A stretch of 25,565 nt of DNA. It comes from SM1-50 sp964467345 (lineage in GTDB: Archaea; Thermoplasmatota; E2; DHVEG-1). Position numbers and translations under genes: made by a program. The notes below the pieces were generated by a model that worked only from the letters and a program-made list of their open reading frames with translations, was not told the DNA's origin and made no database searches. The DNA lies in the NCBI GenBank assembly GCA_964467345.1, contig CAYXPY010000030.1:1-25565 (forward strand), read 5' to 3'. Of this stretch, positions 21,212-25,565 are shown piece by piece. Positions within the stretch are counted from its first letter, which is position 1. Each line of letters begins with the position of its first letter.

Positions 21212-23257
21212 ATGAAGAAAAATCAATTCAATCTCTTTATTTTAGCGCTCGTATGTATAATGCTGCTCACCGCCATCCAACCCGCTCTCGCTTACTCTAA
21301 CGGGCTACAAAAACAAGATTTTAATTCAGAAGAAAATCAAGCAATCGAAGATATGGGCACTTTCGGCCCAAGTTGGTATAACAAACCAACGTCCTATGCT
21401 CAGCTCGTGAGTTGGTACCAAGCCCTTGAAACCCAATACCCGGGATACATCGAAGTCTTCAAAGCAAACGAACTCTACAACACAGGGACCATTTCAAACA
21501 ACTATGATGCATACTATATTCGAATCACCAACGAATCACTTGGGTTCCATAAACCAGAGGTCCTTTTCCTTGGCGGCCCCCATGGTGATGAAACCGTCGG
21601 AACCGTTGGTATGTTTTGGTTCACAGACTGGTTGATGCGAATGGCATTTACCGATGAGCCAAGCCCACATTATTCGAAAGACTGGCTCCGATGGCTCATC
21701 GATAACAGAGAAATCTACCTTGAGGCTTCACACAATCCCTACGGCTTTGATCATGTCCAACGATACGATTCACATGGATGGGATTTAAACAGAGAAGCAG
21801 ATATGAACTGGGATCCCTATGAACCCACTGGAGGCATCTGGGCAAGCGTCAACGGAAAGACATTACGGGCGTTTGTTGATAACCATACAATAAGACTTGC
21901 CTGTGATTTCCATGGTGGCGCCCGAATGTTATTATATCCCTGGGGGAACATGCATAGTAGTATTGTCGGGACAAGCCCCATCACAGGGTACTCGTACAAT
22001 TATGCTCCTCCAGATTTTTACTTCTTTGATGCATCCAGTCTTCGATTAGGTGATTTTATCGGTGATTATGGAGGAAATCTCGATAAATATAGTGTAGGAA
22101 CCATCCCTGATACTGTTGGATACACTGTTGGGGGTGGACTCAGCCCATGGGCATATGGGGCGGATGTTCTCTCAAATCCTGTTGAAGACCCTTATGTGAA
22201 TGATGAAACCTGGGGGAACTATCCTGGTGCAGGTATCCTTTGGCTTTCACCAGAGATGTCCAACATAAAGAACCCAAGCCAAGACACCTTCGGCAACGAC
22301 ACTGTCGCTCGATATGGTGCTGAAGTACGGCGTGTCATTTTATTCCAAGCTGATCTGGCACAACCCTATCTCCGCTGGCAATCCGACTGTGTCCAAGAGG
22401 ACGAAGTAGTCATCACCAACACACCTGTGAACTTTACCTGGCAGGTGAATGGAAGCATGGTCGTCGATCACACGTATCTGCAATACGGATTCAACCCTAA
22501 TCCCATCCAGACATGGACGTATACTACCCCGGACCATGATGAACATGCCGGTGATTATATCGGTGGAACCGGATGGGATAACGCCATGAACGGACAGACC
22601 AATGGAAAAACCTACGTCGAACAACTCACCTTCACCGTTCCTGGAGACTATTATTTTGTAGCCAAAGCACAGGTCGACCAGATTTACAAAAATGTGCTAC
22701 GACCCGATGTCTATCTCACCAACCCCTACTTGAGACTCATCAAGGAACGAACCAATGATTCATACCATGAGATCTTGGAAGGATCTGATGGGACTGAAGA
22801 GATCATAGGACAAACCTGGTGGTACAGCCCTATTCTCCATGTCAAGGTATTACCTGAAAACGAGGCACCAAACACACCTGACAAACCCACTGGACCAGCT
22901 ACAGGGAAACCCGGCACTACCTATAATTACCGAACGACAACCATGGACCCCGAAGGCGACCAAGTCTATTACATGTGGGACTGGGGTGATGGGAACCTCA
23001 GTGAATGGCTCGGACCATTCAACTCAGGAAGCGTGGGAAGTGCTCAGAAATCCTATACTACAAAGGGAAACTATCTCATCAAGGTAAAAGCAAAGGATGT
23101 ATGGGGCGCAGAGTCAGACTGGTCAGAGCCCTTACCAATTACCATGCCAAAGGACACTGCTTACTCAGTTCGATCTCTGTTTCTGCAGCTCCTGGAACAT
23201 ATCCTGCAGCGATTTCCCAATTCATTCCCTATCTTACGGCAGATGCTTGGGTATTAA
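21212..23257 (+). CDS. Secreted M14 zinc carboxypeptidase with PKD domain (681 aa)
   Basis: Exported metallopeptidase removing residues from peptide C-termini. The signal peptide spans about 28 residues, ending AIQPALAYS. The M14 domain (about 60-400) has the zinc ligands H124 and E127 (GGPHGDETVG) and H234 (CDFHGGA), the carboxylate-binding Asn-Arg in WDLNREADM, and the catalytic Glu348 (LSPEMSN). A beta-type region follows (about 400-545), then a PKD-like domain (about 552-648) with DPEGDQVYYMWDWGDGN, very similar to one in the protein encoded at 23909-25375. The last 30 residues form a separate amphipathic tail (LLEHILQRFPNSFPILRQML). It probably acts on the cell surface or outside in protein or peptide scavenging. 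Confidence 0.92.
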   Translation: MKKNQFNLFILALVCIMLLTAIQPALAYSNGLQKQDFNSEENQAIEDMGTFGPSWYNKPTSYAQLVSWYQALETQYPGYIEVFKANELYNTGTISNNYDAYYIRITNESLGFHKPEVLFLGGPHGDETVGTVGMFWFTDWLMRMAFTDEPSPHYSKDWLRWLIDNREIYLEASHNPYGFDHVQRYDSHGWDLNREADMNWDPYEPTGGIWASVNGKTLRAFVDNHTIRLACDFHGGARMLLYPWGNMHSSIVGTSPITGYSYNYAPPDFYFFDASSLRLGDFIGDYGGNLDKYSVGTIPDTVGYTVGGGLSPWAYGADVLSNPVEDPYVNDETWGNYPGAGILWLSPEMSNIKNPSQDTFGNDTVARYGAEVRRVILFQADLAQPYLRWQSDCVQEDEVVITNTPVNFTWQVNGSMVVDHTYLQYGFNPNPIQTWTYTTPDHDEHAGDYIGGTGWDNAMNGQTNGKTYVEQLTFTVPGDYYFVAKAQVDQIYKNVLRPDVYLTNPYLRLIKERTNDSYHEILEGSDGTEEIIGQTWWYSPILHVKVLPENEAPNTPDKPTGPATGKPGTTYNYRTTTMDPEGDQVYYMWDWGDGNLSEWLGPFNSGSVGSAQKSYTTKGNYLIKVKAKDVWGAESDWSEPLPITMPKDTAYSVRSLFLQLLEHILQRFPNSFPILRQMLGY

Positions 23258-23667
23258 ATCCCCTCTTTTCTTATTTTTGTCTCTTCCAATAGCATGGTCA
23301 TCTGTTGAAATGTTCTAGAGAATGCTGTTACTATAAACATTGTAAGCACCTGTTCTGCACAGTTCAGAAGGAAACTTCGATCTCCTGCCAGATGACCTCG
23401 TATTCTATTGAACTCCCCTAACCTGTTGAGGTTGACGGGTTTTTCTCTGCTCATCGCTTAGGAAGCAGCAAAAAGAAACCCCTGTCGTATCTGAATAATG
23501 TTGTTGGTCTGGGTTCCACCTCTTTACCTAATTTGGCTGGCATGTGCTGGCTATTGAGAAAAACTCATACCTGAGGCAAGTGGAGACTTCGTCAATTCCA
23601 CGGCCGCATAATCGTAGCTTTGCATATTTCCCGATTCAATGATATCCGCCAAAACAGCGATCTTGTC
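23254..23667 (-). pseudogene. Possible decayed coding sequence between secreted-protein genes
   Basis: Minus strand, same frame: 23667-23554 reads as 38 coding-like residues (DKIAVLADIIESGNMQSYDY then AAVELTKSPLASG...) bounded by stop codons. The same frame then has three more stops and a 66-codon open stretch (23454-23254) beginning MSREKPVNLNRLGEFNRI. Neither part has a ribosome site or TATA box that I can support. The mix of protein-like segments and stops looks like a degraded gene or mobile-element remnant, but I could not match it to any family. The whole gap 23258-23908 has no intact gene. Only the terminators and this remnant can be described. Confidence 0.25.
23261..23280 (+). terminator. 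T-rich terminator after the M14 peptidase
   Basis: CTCTTTTCTTATTTTTGTCT begins four bases after the stop codon, the usual archaeal pattern. Confidence 0.45.
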
Positions 23668-23833
23668 TTAGGCAGCGGCACTGTTTTTTCCTCATGTGAA
23701 CAATAGGAGAAATACTAGTTCCCACGATGAAAAGAACTAAGACAATGAATGTAGTCATACATTGAAGATAATTTTATACTCAAAACAAGTTCTACTATTT
23801 TTTTATTTCCTGATTGGCATGGTATTTAAGGAC

Positions 23834-23879
23834 AAAAAAAAAAAAAAAAAAAAAAAGACGTGACCTGACTTTCAGGTCA
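23834..23879 (-). terminator. Perfect hairpin followed by T23, downstream of the propeller-PKD gene
   Basis: Read on the minus strand after the stop at 23909: TGACCTGA-AAG-TCAGGTCA, an 8-base-pair perfect stem with a 3-base loop (23861-23879), then four bases, then 23 consecutive T (23834-23856). This has the form of a bacterial-type intrinsic terminator. In Archaea the T tract alone should suffice; the stem may add stability. Confidence 0.75.
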
Positions 23880-23908
23880 TTGAGGTTTGTGGTCGAAGCT
23901 CCGTCGAA

Positions 23909-25375
23909 TTAGATTTTAATGAAGATCAAGAGTATCGTTGCATTTTGTTCTGCTTCAGCGGAACTTTCCGGGACTGTTGCTGTGACCTTAATGAGTGTTT
24001 TTCCTAACCCGATAATTGTTTTTGAACTAATCTCTCGTGAATCTCCCGGATTAAGAGACAGGATGCTTCCTGTTGTTTCTTTGCCAAGTATCACCAATCC
24101 ACCGGTCAAGCTTATGGTCCATGCTACGTTGCTTGCTGCTGAACCACCGACGTTTTTAATAGTCGCCTTTACCTTGAGCAATCCTCCGGTAATACCTTCA
24201 ATCTGCAGAACTGGTCCCGCAGCAATGGTAATTGTGTGAGCCGGTGATACACCGCTTTCAGCACCAAGTTCATCCTTTGCTTTCACGGTGACATCGTAGT
24301 CACCGCCAGCAGTCCATTCATGCGTGGCAGTTGCAGCTGCTCCTGATGCATAGGGCCCAAGCCAACCACTATTTGTTCCATCGTCCCAGTCAAACCAGTA
24401 GTATATCTGGTGTGACTCTGGATCTGAGGTCGCTGAAGTAAACTCGTATTCGACGTTTATTATCCCGTTATCTGGTCCAGATGGAGCCGCGGGGGTCGCT
24501 GGTGGTTGATTCACAGGACCGGTTGGATACAGCTCATAACCAAATAACCAGTCGGTTGTTCCAGGTGCATCTCCGTCTTGAACACAGCCGCCAAGGACGA
24601 ATAATCCTGGTTCGAAGTCAGGTGATGCCCATAGTCCACCGGCGATTCCGGATCCAGATCCAACATCCGCACCCACATTATAGGTAAAACCAGTAAATGC
24701 ACCTGCTGTCAAATCATATTGGTACACTGTGGATGTTGCTCCTGTTGTCTGATCGAAAACCCAGAGATAGGGGCCATTTGGGTCAGGGTCGTAAGCAAAT
24801 CCATATGTGGAGGTTGTCGTCACAAGATCAAATTGTCCAAGAATGGTTCCTGTGGCGGGATCAACCTTCCAAACAGGGTCTCCCCAGTTGGATACGTAGA
24901 GGATGTCAAGGTCTGTATCATAAGCGATAGCTCGTGATTGGAAGCCTCCTGTTAATGTTTGGACAAGGGTCTTGGTGGTGAAATCCATCTTCCAGATTGT
25001 TCCGCCTGCTGCACCGCCGTACATGTATTGGGTTCCGTCATACGCTAGGTCTCGTAGACCGCTTACTCCAGCGATAGAAAATTGCTCATTGAGGCTTCCA
25101 TCCAGATTATAACTGTGGATTAAAGCGCTTGCCCATCTGGTGCTATACAGATACGTGCCATCGAATTCTGCACCGGCATTTCCATTTGCACCGGATGCTC
25201 CTGTTGCTCCGATATCATATTCGAATACTTGATCCCATGGGTCTCGGTTTGGCATATAATTATTGGCACCAGTTAAAACAGATGGACCTACATCTGTGTT
25301 TTTGGTCGCTGTTACTGTAAAGACAGTAACGAACATCAGCATACATATACCTAAGGTTACTAACTTCCTTTTCAT
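23909..25375 (-). CDS. Secreted beta-propeller protein with PKD and shared C-terminal domain (488 aa)
   Basis: Exported protein: short basic start, hydrophobic core to about residue 24, then TATKNTDVGPS. Residues about 45-290 are repeated four-strand blades in propeller style (GAEFDGTYLYSTRW, LRDLAYDGTQYMYGG, SRAIAYDTDLDILYVSNWG, YGFAYDPDPNGPYLWVFD). Residues about 300-385 are a PKD-like domain with DPESHQIYYWFDWDDGTN and VTVKAKDELGAES, close to that in the M14 peptidase. Residues about 386-488 are the domain shared with the YCF48-like protein, ending NATILLIFIKI. It is likely a surface binding or adhesion protein with no visible catalytic site. The ribosome site GGGAG precedes the ATG. Confidence 0.87.
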   Translation of the reverse strand: MKRKLVTLGICMLMFVTVFTVTATKNTDVGPSVLTGANNYMPNRDPWDQVFEYDIGATGASGANGNAGAEFDGTYLYSTRWASALIHSYNLDGSLNEQFSIAGVSGLRDLAYDGTQYMYGGAAGGTIWKMDFTTKTLVQTLTGGFQSRAIAYDTDLDILYVSNWGDPVWKVDPATGTILGQFDLVTTTSTYGFAYDPDPNGPYLWVFDQTTGATSTVYQYDLTAGAFTGFTYNVGADVGSGSGIAGGLWASPDFEPGLFVLGGCVQDGDAPGTTDWLFGYELYPTGPVNQPPATPAAPSGPDNGIINVEYEFTSATSDPESHQIYYWFDWDDGTNSGWLGPYASGAAATATHEWTAGGDYDVTVKAKDELGAESGVSPAHTITIAAGPVLQIEGITGGLLKVKATIKNVGGSAASNVAWTISLTGGLVILGKETTGSILSLNPGDSREISSKTIIGLGKTLIKVTATVPESSAEAEQNATILLIFIKI

Positions 25376-25412
25376 ATTCTGTCTCCCGTTATAGTTAATA
25401 ATTCAAAATTGG

Positions 25413-25422
25413 GATATAAAGC
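25413..25422 (-). promoter_or_regulatory. TATA box of the propeller-PKD gene
   Basis: Minus strand TTTATATCCC lies about 40 bases before the ATG at 25375, with CGGGAG close to the ATG as ribosome site. The rest of the window to 25565 is very AT-rich and shows no gene. Confidence 0.5.
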
Positions 25423-25565
25423 TTTCTATTAGTTTATTTTAAATAATTATAATTATATTATTTAATTATGTATAATATTTTAATATTTTTTAAAAAAAGT
25501 ACCACAAACGTTTCAATACCAAATTGAAAATGAAATTCTAAATGTTTTCGTTCCTTTCTTTAATT

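Noticed and set aside
24601..24620. GGTTCGAAGTC resembling a tRNA T loop
   Set aside because: It is part of the propeller coding sequence and no cloverleaf can be built around it.

Overview
The window reads as archaeal chromosome. Many genes have a TATA-like box 25-35 bases before the start and little or no leader, others have GGAGG/GGTGG-type ribosome sites, and gene families are archaeal: a two-subunit PyrD/PyrK dihydroorotate dehydrogenase, a HerA-like ATPase, a TadA/FlaI-like and a double TadC/FlaJ-like pair, a short transaldolase, an AbrB-like 51-residue protein and a YunC/DUF1805 protein. Secreted proteins with PKD-like domains and a recurring C-terminal Ig-like domain point to the Thermoplasmatota side, perhaps a sediment lineage of the MBG-D (Thermoprofundales) kind. 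That placement is inference from memory of similar proteins, not a phylogeny. No tRNA, rRNA, CRISPR array or intact insertion sequence was seen.

Layout. 1-2.9 kb: a nitroreductase faces a translationally coupled pyrD-pyrK pair, which is divergent from a small HTH regulator. 2.9-9.8 kb: a membrane/export locus. A pilin-like single-span protein and a HerA-like ATPase are coupled by an ATGA overlap on the minus strand. Divergent from them is an ATGA-coupled pair, a Cys-rich TadA-like ATPase and a nine-helix TadC-like membrane protein, followed by a small winged-helix protein. 9.8-13.1 kb: a large unrecognised cytosolic protein diverges from a secreted six-bladed YCF48-like propeller. 13.2-16.4 kb: a second nitroreductase and a run of small genes (a 93-residue conserved protein, a membrane-anchored zinc-ribbon protein, a 40-residue zinc ribbon, and a protein with a C-terminal winged helix). 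16.4-18.8 kb: metabolism (transaldolase, AbrB-like regulator with DUF1805 protein, iron alcohol dehydrogenase). 18.9-21.2 kb: a cation/proton antiporter with a fused zinc ribbon, divergent from a CBS-pair protein. 21.2-25.4 kb: two large secreted proteins, an M14 metallocarboxypeptidase and a propeller-PKD protein, separated by 650 bases of apparently decayed sequence and a strong hairpin-plus-T23 terminator.

How they work together. The four-gene ATPase/pilin/membrane cluster is the best candidate for a multi-protein machine, a type IV filament or secretion assembly with an added HerA-type motor. The secreted proteins look like an outer-surface protein-degrading and binding set. The two propeller proteins share one C-terminal domain, whereas the peptidase ends in a different short tail, so two kinds of C-terminal surface signal may exist. 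The remaining genes are ordinary housekeeping and redox functions.
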